From Apiotrichum sp. Y4204 (Eukaryota; Basidiomycota; Tremellomycetes; Trichosporonales; Trichosporonaceae), in contig JAMYHL010000005.1 of the NCBI GenBank assembly GCA_025531455.1, positions 620,001 to 684,000 of the forward strand: DNA of 64,000 nucleotides, in the 5' to 3' direction. Under the pieces are notes generated by a model, which saw nothing but the letters and a program-made list of their open reading frames with translations, ran no database searches and had not been told where the DNA came from. The first letter of the stretch is position 1. Every line of letters starts with the position of its first letter. A program made the translations under genes and the position numbers. Below are positions 23,857 through 35,351 of this stretch, one piece after another.

Positions 23857-26223
23857 CTAATCCGGCAGCTCGCGCGTCACGAGGCGCTCAAAGCGGCTGT
23901 CCTTCCACCCGTCGTGCTCGAGCCACTCAAACAACGGCTCCTCCTGGATACCAAATACGCTCAGCTTGCCGTCCAGCGCCTCCTCGTACTCCTCGCCACG
24001 CAGCTTGGCGCGCTCGCGCTCGCGCTGCGTAATGGCGTTCGTGGCGGCGTTCCGGCCCTCGAGCACCGAGAGAATCTCCTCCTTGTCGGGATAGTACAAT
24101 CTGGGGTCAGCAATGTCTGTGTGGCCAGCTAGTTCTGCAATCGGCTAGCTGGGCTTCGGGCTTCCTGCTCACCGTGGCTCGAGGAAACCGAATATGGCCA
24201 GGGCCGCGCGGAATATGTATCCGTCGCCGTCGAGAACGATCTGGTCCCAGAGACGACAGGCCATCGCGAACGGCACCTGCTCTACGAGGACGGAGCGGAA
24301 GTAGCTCTCAGGTAGCCGCAGACCGAGGTTCTTGCAGTTTGCAAAGATGCGCGGGAACATGTCGGCTTGGAGGTTTTCAAACACGCGGTAGTAGGCGTCG
24401 ATTTCGTCGCGCACCTCGTTGTAGAACGCTGACATGCACGGGCGGGCGAGGAAGTTGAGCATGGACAGAAAGGCGACCGAGGGGGAAGACGCGAGGAGGA
24501 ACATGGCGGCAACAAACGACACGTACGGCGCATACCCTTTCGCCTGGTCGGAACGGTACACGACCCACGCCGAGATGAGATCCCGTAGGTCCTGCCGCAA
24601 CGGGCTGCCCTTGTGGAAGACGTGTAATGTCGGGAGTGTCTGGTCAATATCCCGTTCCATTTGCTCCGCAATCTCCTGCGGGAAGCGACCTTGCGCGTGC
24701 GCCTTCTGTGCTCGGCGGAGATACCCGCGGTACGCGTCTGTTGTCAGCAGAGTACAAAATTGAGAATGGATAGCAGCAACCCCATTGAAGATCACCAGCG
24801 GCGCTGTACCTCAATGGAACACACTCCTACCATGTCCACACTCACCCTTGTTCAACGCCAGCGTGTTCCCAATCGCCTGGCTCCATGCCTGCCCGCGTAA
24901 TCGGGGTGGGACGCCCTCAAACCACAGCTGCCGGGTGATCGAGTTGCTCTTGACACGCGCGACCGAAAAGTCCGGGTCGTTGAGGAGCGCCTCCCACCGC
25001 GGCGTGATGGAGATGATATGGCGCTCCTTCTCCAGCCGCTTCTGCTCGCTGACCTTGCGGCGCTCCGCCTCGTGCTCCTTGCTCTTCGCCATCATGTCTT
25101 CCCACTCGTGCAGGTGTTCCTGGTCCTCGTTCTTCGACTTTGGCGGAAGGTGCTGCGGGCGCGTGCGCGAGATAAACTTGTCGAGCGTCGACACGCCCTT
25201 GACGCCCAATCCCTGCGGATGGGGTGCCGAGGGCGGGGCGACCGGGGAGGGGACATTCGAATTCGGCGTAGTGGGGAGAGTGAAGGGATGGGGGTGGGCC
25301 GGGGGAGCATGTCGTCGTGGTGTCGAGACGCCCGACGCAGACCCCGGCGTACTGGTCCGCGATGGCCCGCCGTTCTCCTTCTCCGGCGGCGGGTGGACGG
25401 GTACAGAGCCGTGCGCGACCGGCTGGCCTTTGGCGTCGACGCCGAACCCGCCCCATTCGGGTTTCGCCTCGCCTCCGCCGAGTTTCCACGAGCTGCGCTT
25501 GGACGCGGACGGCGTGCTCTTGTGTCCCACCTGGGCGGGGAGCGGCGGGGGCGGTGGCCCGTCGTTGTCTATCGCGATGGACTCGAACGGCGCGCCTTCA
25601 TCTGGCGGAGGCGGTTCGCCAAGCACGCTCGGTGCGCTTGCGCTCGCGCTCGCGGTCGCGGACACGAGAGACGGGAGCGGGACCTCGACGCTGCGGAACT
25701 TGGGGGATGTGACGAGGTGGAGGGAACCCGGCGGCGAGGTCGGGGAGCGGAGGGTGGGACTGAATGCCCCAGAGCGCCGGGAAGTGGATGCGCGCGAGTC
25801 GATGGAGATGCGGGGCTGAGGGGGCTGAGATTCTCGTGAGTGGGGCCGGGCGGGGGATGGGGTCTGGCGCCGCGACGAGGTGGACGATGTGGGAGTGGGA
25901 GAGGAAGGGGAGATGGCGACGGTTGTTGTTGGCGGGACGGGCGGTGCACCAGCGAGTGCAATGTCGCCGCTGTCGTCCTCGTCCTCTGGGACTCCGATGT
26001 CGCCGTTACTTGGCTCAGGCTGCGGCGACTCGATCTCGGGCCCGCCGACTGTGATATCCTCTGGTACGGGGGAGTCCTCGCGCGACGCCATATCCTGGGA
26101 GAGCGATGGCGACCGTAGAGGAGGAGAAGAGGGGTCTCCCGGCGGAGAGGCCGGGGGCGAAGGTGATGCGTCGCGCTGCAGGTCAGTTTGGCTGTTTGAT
26201 GCACGGCCACGCACCTCTGACAT
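23857..26223 (-). CDS. TBC-domain protein (TBC1D12/14-like) without catalytic fingers
   Basis: Model exons 26215-26223, 24846-26175, 24173-24737 and 23857-24100 give 715 residues. A long S/P-rich disordered N-terminal half is followed by a TBC domain beginning RQLWFEGVPPRLRGQAWSQA and running through YAPYVSFVAAMFLLAS to LWDQIVLDGDGYIFRAALAI. Rab-GAP chemistry needs IxxDxxR and YxQ. Here the sites read MERDIDQ (Q479 for the arginine) and GYAP (P517 for the glutamine). The C-terminus has a charged coiled stretch (ITQRERERAKLRGEEYEEAL). Intron 1 (39 nt, GTGCGT...CTGCAG) is inferred and does not break the frame; an upstream ATG at 26403 would add about 60 residues of poor codon usage. It is probably a non-catalytic or unconventional Rab-binding protein. 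Confidence 0.82.
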
Positions 26224-26545
26224 GACGAGCGCGCCGCGCGCTAGCGATATAGATCGAGGGCAAGTGGCGACGATGCGAGAGGATGGAGGAATGGATGGTG
26301 CGACAATGTAGCTCGCTGGTGTCGTGTTGACAGGGACGTGGCGTGGAGAAACCACCAGCCTGGCTCTAGCCTGGACTGAATTACTGAATTTCGGCGGCGT
26401 CACCTCTGTAGCACTTCACAACAACGCAACCGTTTCGGGCAACCATCTCTACGCTGCTGCCCCCTTTGCATGCTGCATGCAACGCGTCGCTTAGGTTCAC
26501 ACAATGTACATCGTAGTATTCTCTAACGACTCTCCGCTCTACATC
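26224..26545. other. Intergenic region, TBC gene start / O-fucosyltransferase-like gene end
   Basis: About 320 bp between two minus-strand genes; it should contain the TBC promoter. The minus strand stays open to an ATG at 26403, but codon use there does not look coding. Confidence 0.4.
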
Positions 26546-28445
26546 CTACCAGAACTGCGTAAAGTCGGGATGCACTCCATCCCGCATACGGAGAAGGACA
26601 ACATTCGACGAGGTGGCAGAAAACTGGCCATCAGCAAAAAATCGGGACACTCCAGCCACCCTGTGGGTCCCCTCCACCTCCACTTGCTTGTGCTTGATCG
26701 ACTCTTGCTCGACCTCCTCACTCACGGCCGGCCTTGACTGCACTCACCCCGTTACCAATGAACACCCCAGCGCGGCGGGCAATCTCCATGTCGGCCGCCA
26801 TGCCAATCTCGTGATGTTTCCAGTCCGGATACAGGTCCGCCTTGCCCACAATCACCTTCTCCCAGGCATCGCTCGAAAGCCAGTGGCGCACATCCTCTGC
26901 CCAGTCCGAGGGCGCGTCGGTCATAATGTAGATTGAGCGCAGCAGCGGGTGGTTTTTGCGCATTCGACGGGCACGGGCAATGATGGCGGTCACGTCGGGG
27001 AGACACTTGGCGCGATACAGGCCCATGCGGGTAGCTTCCACCATTTCTGGTGGTGGCGGCACGTTCTCGTTTCCCGGCAGCAGTGGCAGCTTGTTGAAGC
27101 TGACAAAGGGACTGGGAATTAGCCAAAGGACTGACTCTGGAGCTTACTCTGAGGTCAAACCCTTGGCTGGGCAAGTCTCGGTCCAGCCGTCCCCACGACG
27201 GAGATGCAAGGCGAGAATGTGTCTCCACGCCGGCGTGCGGTGTGGCTGTGACGTCGCGCGAAGGTACTGCTGGAGATCGTACGGCGCCGAGTTGGGAGCA
27301 ATCACCGGCATCATGCGGTTGACAAGCGCGAGGACCGACGGCGCAAAGGTGAAATGCTGCAGGACGGGTGACTCGAGAAGCTTGTCGACAATCTCCTTGG
27401 GCGCCTGGCTGTCGAAGAATCTGCGAGTTAGGCCAGGCTTAAGCGAGAGCTCACTTGTCATCAAAGACATCGCCGACGATTCGAATACAGCTCTTGTCCG
27501 AACTTCGAAGAAGCATTGTGAGCTGCTCGATGCGAGCGGAACCCTCGCCAGCGAGCTCGATCGTCCCGTCTGGGTGGTTATCGCTCTTGATCGTGTGGAC
27601 AACGTGAGCATGCGGCGGGCATACGGACCGGAAGTAAACGTCACTGCCGTGAGTGGGTGCCCAACTCTTATACCCACGACACGGCTCTTGGCGTCTTGGA
27701 GAATCGCTCAAACCCGTTCAGGACCGTGCCGACGAGAGCGGTCAGTGGGATCCGGGCCGATCGCCAAGGCCAGCGGTTGAGTTTGAATGGGAACATCTGT
27801 GTGTTAATCCCGGCACCTCTCCCGCACACGCACCGTCTCATCCTCGACGAACGGCTCAAACGCGTAGGATCGGTTTCCCAGGACGGCGACATGGTGCTGG
27901 AGACTATGGTCAGCTCTGCTGTAGTTTAGCCTCACATCACGCGTTGCAGCAAGTGGTTGAAGCCTGATGTCAGTAGTCTCCAATGCACGCCCCTACCTGT
28001 TCCCTTTGGCGTATCAAACCTGTCGTCAGCAAAGATCTGTGACGAGGGAGATGAGCGAGCAGGGCACGAGCAGGGCACGGGAAGGGCACAGGCCACAAAT
28101 CGGAGAGCGCACGGCGACGCGTCCAGCCACGCGCCCTTCCTTGTGGCACTCGAACTCTGCACTCCGGTACTCCGGTACTCCCACCCCGCACACCGGCACG
28201 CACCTAACATATCGCCCGGCGTGTCCCTCTGGGAACGGCAGCGTGCGGTCATGTTGGGGGAGGAAGCGCTCGAGCCGCTTCTCGGCGGCATAGCTCGGCG
28301 GGAAGGGCGGGGACGAGTGGAAGAGCATCCACCCGCCAAGGACGAGGAGGACGAGCCATAAGCGCAGGTGCGTGCGGCGCCAGCGCAGGCCTACGCCCGT
28401 GTCGAGCTTGAGCATGCCGAGCGGGTTGGGGAGCGTGACCCGCAT
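26546..28445 (-). CDS. GDP-fucose protein O-fucosyltransferase-like, type II membrane protein
   Basis: Nine exons (28204-28445, 27997-28019, 27936-27963, 27834-27903, 27678-27796, 27455-27643, 27148-27420, 26748-27111, 26546-26623) join in frame to 461 residues. An N-terminal signal anchor (LRLWLVLLVLGGWMLFHS, about residues 28-45) predicts a Golgi or ER type II protein. Fucosyltransferase-like features: KGTGFNHLLQR near the start of the lumenal part, the nucleotide-sugar motif HLRRGD (296-301), and a C-terminus FIGNGFSATSSNVVLLRM. This resembles a fungal O-FucT-like family; donor and acceptor are not known. Six of the eight introns are 32-37 nt, and two exons are 23 and 28 nt. Confidence 0.85.
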
Positions 28446-29607
28446 CGAGGAGGGGACTCGGGTACTCGGGCGGACTGTCGGCTGAAGAGGGGACGAGAGA
28501 ATGGTTGAATACGGGCTAGACTAGAGGTGAGGCAAAGGAAGGCATGCAGAAGGGCCTGTTGGCCGTTGGGGATGTCCTGCGCGTCTGCGCGTCTGTTTTG
28601 TCGCGCGTCGTGATTCACCGCCAGCTCGGTGAATAGCGAGAGTGAGGTTGCAGTTGACAGATGTGCAGATGATCCTCCACCTCCCTTTGAAGAGTACATT
28701 TGTTGCTCGACGCGCAGCAAAGAAGGACATTGATGGCATTTTACTCTAGATGACACTCATTCCGCGCTCTGGTGCTCTGGTGCTAGTACGCCAGTGCGCC
28801 AGTGGCCAGTGCCCTGCGCCCATGCCGCCCCACGCCCCCGCCGCTGCACCTGGGGCCTGGGAGACAGAGCTCTGGCATGTCACTGCACAGGGTCAATGGA
28901 TCAATGGGATCAATGCAGGCCAGAGACATCCTGCATCCAGAGAAGCACGGCGCACGCACGTAGCATTCTGAGAATTCCAACGAGTTGTAGAGCTCTTGTT
29001 GGCCTCTACCGGAACGAGTATGGGCCCTTGTTTACCCTTTTAGTGCACTCACAAACCCCCCGACCTGAATTGCGCATAACCCCCAGACATGCCAGATAGA
29101 ATTGCAGGGCCCCGCGACTGAGCCTGGCGCGCCTGGCGCCAACCACGAAGTCTGGTTCTCGTACCTCTGGTAGCTCACGTACGTCTGGTACCTCTGCCAA
29201 CGCCTCGTCGGAATCCTGGAATCGGAGGTACGGCATCTCTGGCTGCGTTGCCCGGGAATTGACGAGAGGACCTGGAGGATCTGGTCTAGCGTCTACTGGC
29301 CAGATGAGCTTGGCATATGCCGTCAAACAATCCCCAGATCCCGAGAGGCGCAGAGTGTGGTCAGTCCATGTGCTTGGCCTGTTGGCCTGGTCCATACAAG
29401 GCACTCTGCACTCTTAGCATTCTGCACCTGTTGACAGAATCCATACATGCGAAGAAAACTACTAGTACACTAGTAGCGCTTGAAATGTGATCGACGGGCG
29501 ACACGCTTGTATGCGATCGCGCCGCAGCCTCACAGTCTACACACCTAGCACACCTACAGTGGTACAGTCCGAGTCTGCCGCCGAGGTTCGGCAGAGCCAC
29601 TACGCCA
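28446..29607. other. Intergenic region between O-FucT-like and MATE genes
   Basis: About 1.16 kb between two minus-strand genes, so it holds the O-FucT-like promoter and the MATE 3' flank. Small dispersed words (GTACCTCTGGTA, 29160-29200) are present. I see no gene. Confidence 0.45.
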
Positions 29608-31640
29608 TTACGCATCGTCCTCGCTCTCCTCCTCGTCCGACAGCTCGTCCGCCTCGCGGGCGATCACGCGCTCCACCTCGTCCTCCCAGTTGATTGTGAA
29701 CGCGAAGAGGAGCTCGGCAGCTGATGTACAGGCCAGGGCGAGGGCCGCGCCCGCCCAGAGACCGGCGAGGCCCCAGCGCGGGGACCCCAGGCCGAGCCAC
29801 GCGCCAAACGGCAGGCCCACGACGTAGTAGCCCACAAAGTGGATGATGGAGCCGACGTTCTGCCGCCCAAATGCGCGCAGGCAGGCCGCACCGACATTCT
29901 GCAGGCCGTCAAATAGCTGGTACGATGCCAGGAAGATGGCAGCATCCGCAGCCTCCTTGGCGACCTTCTTGTCGTCTGTGAATATGCGCGCCAGCTGATT
30001 GCGGAAGATAAGGACCGTTGCGCCTGTTGTACCGCAGACAGCAATTTCAAGGACGAATCCCGCGCGGACTGATCGTCTTGCGCGCTTGATTGCGCGCAGA
30101 CCAAAGCCGAGCAGGTTGCCGACACGGTTGGCGATTCCGATGGAGATGGCATAGGGCCTGTCTGTCAGCGCGGCTGATGTGGGGGGTCCCAATTAGGAAT
30201 GTACCACTCACACCATGGCAACAAGATTGTCGAGGGTCGAGATGACGGCCTGCGCCGCGACCGCCGTGTGCCCCAGCCGTCCTGCGAGGAGCGCGATAAT
30301 CTCGAACGCCCAGAGCTCCGAACCAAACATGAGCGCTCCAGGAATGGCGAGCCAGAGAATGGTGCCCCATTCCTTCCACGCCTGCTTCGACAAGCCATCC
30401 CAGCATTGCGCCGCGCGTGTCTTCAGGGCGTACGCGACGATCAGCAGTCCTGCGATCCATAATGTCAATGCCGTTGCCAACGCCGCGCCGGCCGAGTGGA
30501 GGGGCGTGTAGTGCACAAAGTATATCGCCATGCCGGCATGGAAGGGGAGGAGCGCCAGAAGAATAAGCGGTGGCGGGTTCATGATACCTGGTCGTTAGCA
30601 TTAGTCGCGGATGGCAGCGGCCTGCGGCACCCACCCTGAACCTGGAGGTACGCCTTGATGGACTCGACGAGGCCGAGAGCCGGGAGAAGGAGCGACGCGA
30701 AGCGGAGATACTCCTTCATGCCTTCCACGAGGTCGGCAGGCTGCCCGAGGAATAGCAGAAAGGGGGCAATGTTCCACCAAAAGAGCACCACAAACGCCGA
30801 GGTGAGGAACGTCAGGATCACCGTGCGCTGCAGGATGTGCCCGATGTGATGCCGCTGCTCAACCTGGGTGTACAGCGGCGCCGAGAGAGTCGTGAACGCC
30901 GCTGCGAGCGCGAGCGGAAGGGGATAGCCTGGGGTGTCAGCGTTGGGCTAGTTACACAGGGGTAGCACCACAACAGTACAGCAGGGCAATTGCTGGGCAA
31001 CCATGTCGTTGTTCCCACCAGAAATCTCTATGCACACGACCACGTCTGACGAGTGTACGTGGCCATCGCACAAGACTCGGCGGTCTGAAGCCAGCCATCG
31101 AGTCGGCAGCGCGGCCGCAGCGCACGTCAACATTGCGACGCCCCGGGCCGGGATCCGCGGATCGCCCTGTTCGCGACTACATTCCCCAGAGTACGGCCCG
31201 CATGCCTGCGTGCTCGCGTGCCCGCAAGCCACTCCCCCTCCATTCCACTCACCAGTGACCATGATGAGCAGGCTCGAGTTACCCGCGACGGCGAGTTCGG
31301 ACGGTCCGAGGCGGGCGACGATGAGGATGTTAATGGTGTTGAGGGCGTTTTCGAGCATGAGCCCCGCGGAGAGGGGCACGCAGCTGCGCACGAGGACGCC
31401 GAGCTCGGTCCACGTCGAGGCGGGGCGGTCGAGCCCGGGCAGCCCGTGTAGCCGCGGGGGTGGGACGGGAGGTGCGACGGTGTATGGCGGGGTCGGCTTG
31501 GCTGCTGCGCCGGGAGGGGCGGGGGGGAGGAGCGGGGTGGTTTCGCTCACGCCGACGACTGCGCCGCTCGGCACGCGGGCCGAGGCTGGGGGCCCGGACG
31601 GGCGGCGGGCGACGCCTGGACGGCCGGGGACCTTGGACAT
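29608..31640 (-). CDS. MATE family multidrug/toxin extrusion transporter
   Basis: Exons 31253-31640, 30635-30928, 30212-30587 and 29608-30157 give 535 residues with about twelve hydrophobic segments. MATE landmarks are PLSAGLMLENALNTINILIV in helix 1-2, PLALAAAFTTLSAPLYTQ, the mid-protein WLAIPGALMFGSELWAFEII and AISIGIANRVGNLLG, the second-half repeat of the first motif. Such proteins exchange cations for H+ or Na+ at the plasma or vacuolar membrane; yeast Erc1 is a relative. A P-rich cytosolic N-terminus (about 80 residues, with SETTPLLPP, a possible dileucine vacuolar signal) and an acidic C-terminus (DELSDEEESEDDA) flank the core. Intron 1 is 324 nt, the longest of this gene. Confidence 0.93.
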
Positions 31641-32199
31641 CCCGATTCTATTCTATACACAAGGTGGAAAGGAGAGTGAGAAATGCGGGGGAGGGATGTT
31701 GTTGTGGTGTGTGGAGAGTGTTAAGAACTGACCGGGGTTGGCTGGTCTTGGCTCGTCCATATTGTTGGGTGATGGCCGAGCCTGCAGGCTGTAGGCGGCT
31801 CGATGAATCGGGCCGACTAATCAGGCTAATAAGAGGATTTTTCTACTTTCTAATTGTGGAGTAATGTTAGCCCCCCAGAGGTGACTGCCTCGCGCCTAAT
31901 GGGCCAATGGCAAATCTTCCAATCACACTGCCGGCAGACAGAGAGCAAAGGCCAGACCGCCGCGCGCTGTTGCGTTATGCGTCACCGCGAATTCAAAAGC
32001 TCAAATGAAATGTGTTGAGATGATATACTCGCATCCTCGTTCCTCGAGATCGCGCGCTCTTCCGAGTCCCATTCCCACAGATCGGCGAAGTCTTGCTCCT
32101 CACATCATCCGCCTCGAGCTCGATACCGCCGGGGACAGCTCCTTCCGGCCCTTCCTGTGCGAAAGCGTTTCTTTAGGCCCGTCAACAATCTTTGAGATA
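31641..32199. promoter_or_regulatory. Promoter side of the MATE gene
   Basis: About 560 bp lying upstream of the MATE start and downstream of a small secreted ORF. An AT-rich patch is at 31816-31866. No specific element is assignable. Confidence 0.35.
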
Positions 32200-32346
32200 T
32201 CAGGAATAGGAAGCCCGTCCACGATGTCCCGCTCCTCGAGGTTGTCCCCGAGATTGCGGCGAGAGGTCACCACGAAGAGCGAGCTTTCGGTCGATGGACG
32301 CGGCGAAGACGCTGACTGCGAGGAGGAGGACAAGTGAAACGCCCAT
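32200..32346 (-). CDS. Possible small secreted protein (unrecognised)
   Basis: A 48-codon ORF opens with a clear signal peptide, MGVSLVLLLAVSVFAAS, then turns basic and stops. A TATA box (32434-32441) lies about 90 bp upstream, supporting transcription. The overlapping frame continues to 32100 with a more protein-like sequence (SRRNLGDNLEERDIVDGLPI, then IVDGPKETLSHRKGRKE) containing dibasic sites. Either an intron I cannot place or a frameshift may join the signal peptide to that frame, in which case the product would be about 85 residues. Confidence 0.4.
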   Translation of the reverse strand: MGVSLVLLLAVSVFAASIDRKLALRGDLSPQSRGQPRGAGHRGRASYS

Positions 32347-32433
32347 GCTGAGTGTTTACATGATGTGATAGCTGATGGGGAGTCTGGGCGAGAGGGCTGT
32401 TGAGTTCTTGGGATTCTGGATGAGAGGGCCCGG

Positions 32434-32441
32434 TTTATATA
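32434..32441 (-). promoter_or_regulatory. TATA box upstream of the small secreted ORF
   Basis: The minus strand reads TATATAAA, 88-95 bp upstream of the ATG at 32346. Confidence 0.5.
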
Positions 32442-33061
32442 CTGATTCTGTCCTCAATCCGCTGTCACTGAACTGTCATTGAAAGCGGTTCGAGTCCGCA
32501 GGGTTCAGATACTGGTTGACTGTAAGCGAGGAAACTCGAGCATTGGAGGGCCGCTGATAGGCCCATCGGCCACAGCCACGACGGCCACCGCCGCGACGGC
32601 CACGACGGGACTCCAGCGGCCCATGTCGCGTTCTGTACTGTCGAAGCAACGTCGACCGTGTCGGCACCAGGCAAGCGATGCTTCGATGCTCATGACATAC
32701 CCTTGCTCACTCACAGCAGCCCTATAGTCGACCGCGACGTTGCTCCTGAGATGCCCATGATAGATTGCCAAGCCATATGGGGCAAGGGGTACATCTCAAC
32801 AGCGAGATAAGGCGTCGGCCGGGGCGCGCGGCCCATGTGATGGCGACGAACATCCAGAGGCCCCAGGATCTTTACATCCCCACTCGCTTTCTCCCCACCG
32901 CAGGACCGACTTCCGTTTGGTCTCCAACAGGGAAAGCAGCAAGATGCACCTCATCGAGCTCCCAAAAGTCAGTCCGCGCATGTTCCACTAAAGCCAATGT
33001 CGTCGTCATAATGTTTCATACAATCCGGCCGTGGTGTCTAATCTTATCTATAGCAGCTCCT
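32442..33061. other. Intergenic region
   Basis: About 620 bp between the two secreted-protein ORFs. A GACGGCCAC repeat-like stretch lies at 32578-32610. No gene is supported. Confidence 0.4.
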
Positions 33062-33559
33062 CTATGCCTTGGCTTTAGGCGGGTTGAGTCCACCAACAGG
33101 CTCGTCGACCTCGTATCCATTCTCGTCCTCCTCCCTCCCCCGCTTTGCCTTGGGGGGACTCAGCCCGCCAACAGGCTCGTCCACCTCGTATCCATTCTCA
33201 TCTTCCACCGCGCGCCGACCAATCTTCTTCCCCTGGCGCAGATCAATCTGATCCTGCTGCGAGAGTAAGCGGGGATTACTCCCAGCTCCGGGGGGCATCG
33301 CGCGCTTGTGTTTCGAAGCTGCCCCCCGTCCGCCCCCCGCCGGTCCCGGGACGTATTCGCCCCGATACGCGTCGCGCTTCCCCTTCTCCTGGGGATCGCT
33401 TGGCGGGGGTATGGCGCGGTTCATGTCGTAGTCCATCAGCTGGTCGAGGGTCGCGCGCCGGAGGTGGGCGGATGCGCTGGCCGGGACGTAGATTCGTTTT
33501 TGGTGGGGTGCTGCCGCTGCGAGGGAGGCGGTGAGGAGGAGGAGGGGGAGGATACGCAT
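33062..33559 (-). CDS. Secreted repeat protein, candidate Kex2-processed peptide precursor
   Basis: A 165-residue single-exon ORF. Residues 1-17 form a signal peptide (MRILPLLLLTASLAAAA). Dibasic sites follow at 21-22 (KR), 34-35 (RR), 61-62 (KR), 85-86 (KR), 115-116 (RR) and 139-140 (KR). Two nearly identical 21-residue units, EDENGYEVDEPVGGL plus S or N plus PPKAK, occupy 119-139 and 144-164 with a KR between them. A signal peptide, dibasic sites and repeated short cores are the hallmarks of fungal Kex2-processed repeat proteins, which release small secreted peptides. No cysteines are present. A TATA box sits about 150 bp upstream. The function of the peptides is unknown. Confidence 0.7.
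   Translation of the reverse strand: MRILPLLLLTASLAAAAPHQKRIYVPASASAHLRRATLDQLMDYDMNRAIPPPSDPQEKGKRDAYRGEYVPGPAGGGRGAASKHKRAMPPGAGSNPRLLSQQDQIDLRQGKKIGRRAVEDENGYEVDEPVGGLSPPKAKRGREEDENGYEVDEPVGGLNPPKAKA
33066..33206 (-). repeat. In-frame tandem repeat, 75 bp period
   Basis: Two DNA units separated by 75 bp encode the duplicated 21-residue peptide at the C-terminus of the secreted protein. The two copies differ at only a few, mostly synonymous, positions. Confidence 0.75.
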
Positions 33560-33705
33560 TGTGTGGAGGTGGGGAGTGGGTGAAGTGGATGTGAGTGAGT
33601 GGGGGAAGGAGGGTGGGCCTCGTCAGTTATGCGTTAGTTGGATTTGCTCAGTGATGGCGTACGTGTCGATGGGGGGAATATCAGCCCGCGAGCTCGGGAC
33701 GCGCA

Positions 33706-33712
33706 TTATATA
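33706..33712 (-). promoter_or_regulatory. TATA box of the secreted repeat protein gene
   Basis: TATATAA on the minus strand, 147 bp upstream of the ATG at 33559. Confidence 0.5.
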
Positions 33713-35351
33713 TCCACACCAGAAGGGTTCCCGAGCAACGCCCTGCTTCCCCTTCACATGTGCGTTCTGGGAAGTGCACCGCCCCTCGCACACTGGGAGA
33801 ATGAGTGGCCCAACAGTGATGTGATAGTTGTTGTGTTGAAGCTGAAACGCCCAACTGTGCTGGATGTGAAACGCACCGCACAGGATGCAGGAATGTACAC
33901 ACCTCGCCACACTGCCACTTGCCACTCGACACGTGTGGTATTTGCAACGCGACCACGCGGGCTACATGCTCCACCCTCAACAGTTCCACATGCTCCACAC
34001 ATGCCATTCCCGCATCTCGAGCACGACTGCATCCCGTGCACCCAGAATATCAGAATCTTGCACTGCAATGTCAAGCGAGCAATGGTGGACGCAGAGGGAA
34101 CATTCAGCCCGACCCTGCGCGGATCCGGATCGCCCATTAGCGCCGTGTACCTGCAGATCGCCGGATGATCGTCCGTGTGTGTGTGTGTGGGTGTGTGTGT
34201 GGGTGTGGCCGAGATTGTGATGCCACAAGTCGGCTCGATAACCGTGCAAGATGTTGGTGGTGACAAACCTGCGAAGCTCCCACTCTGTAACGCGTAATGT
34301 AGTAACGCGCGTGTTTCCTGGCGAATGAATAAGAACGAAAGGCATCCCATTCACTGTGCGCACTGCGGAGACTGATACCGTGTTTATAACCCAGTCGGCC
34401 CTCGCTGATCCTGACCAGCCGATCCTCCATCGGGCCGTGCGCCTGCGGGGTACCGCGGATCGCTGGACGGCGATCATGTGGGGATCCGCGAGCTGTTTAC
34501 AATGCCAGAGATGTATGTACAAGCAGATGCACATGTATCCTCTCCATCGCCTGGCCAGAGTCAGAACGCGCTCAGCGCCCGTTGTTGCTCCGACCGGTCG
34601 GCGTCATGATGTCTCAAGTCTGTGCCAAGTCCATATTTCCCCCCCTGGATGGCCAGAATGGACGCCGAGATTTTTCGTCGAAATATTTTTTCTCTCTTGC
34701 AGTTCTGTTGTTTCTCCTCCCCGCCATCCTCATCTCCTCGTGCATCACACTTCTCCCTCTCCCTCGAACTCTCGTTCTCGCTCTCGCTCTCGTCATCACG
34801 CGTCGCAGTGCTCGCAGCAAGCACGCCATTGGCCGCCAGCCAGTAACAGACCCTTGAGGTTAAAAATTCACAGACCTTGCAAACCCAGGACCGGAAGAGG
34901 TGACGTCGTGCGCCCCGTCCACCCCTGCCGCCCGCCGCGCCTGCCGAGGAGCCGTGCACGCCCCGGCCTACGAGGTGCGCTACACCGCGCCAGCGATAGT
35001 ACTAGCAGCCAGCAGCGCTGGTGAGCTAGTCGGTCATTATCCACTGTCACTGTCACTGTCACCTCGATACTTGCCATTACTTGTTACTTTTGTTGCTTGT
35101 CGTCTTGGACATTGCACAACGTGACCTCTACCAAGCGAACCGGCGTATCCGCGTGACTAGGTACTACCCTCTCTGGATCCTGACTCGAGAATTCTTCACT
35201 TGACCTTTGCCCTTCTCCGCAGTGACCGGCTCCACATCCATCCCTCCATCCCAGACGCATCCATCGCCGCCACCGAGCATCGCGTGCACAGCGTGATCCC
35301 ACCCTTCGTCCTCGCCTGACCTCTCCCCCCACCCCGGCACCTTCTTCCACG
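33713..35351. other. Divergent intergenic region with GT microsatellite
   Basis: About 1.6 kb between the secreted-protein promoter (minus) and the AVT gene (plus). A (GT)n/GGGT microsatellite is at 34174-34207. The last 400 bp are pyrimidine-rich, typical of an AVT leader, with short CACTGT repeats at 35041-35060. No gene is supported. Confidence 0.45.
34174..34207 (+). repeat. GT/GGGT dinucleotide microsatellite
   Basis: Alternating GT with two interspersed GGG positions over 34 bp. Confidence 0.8.

Noticed and set aside
26224..26403. Upstream extension of the TBC protein from an ATG at 26403
   Set aside because: Codon use changes to A/T-ending codons and the peptide has no conserved feature; the ATG at 26223 with a short consensus intron fits better.
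32484..32498. B-box-like GGTTCGAGTCC resembling a tRNA T arm
   Set aside because: No A box or foldable D and anticodon arms are found upstream, and no T-run terminator follows.
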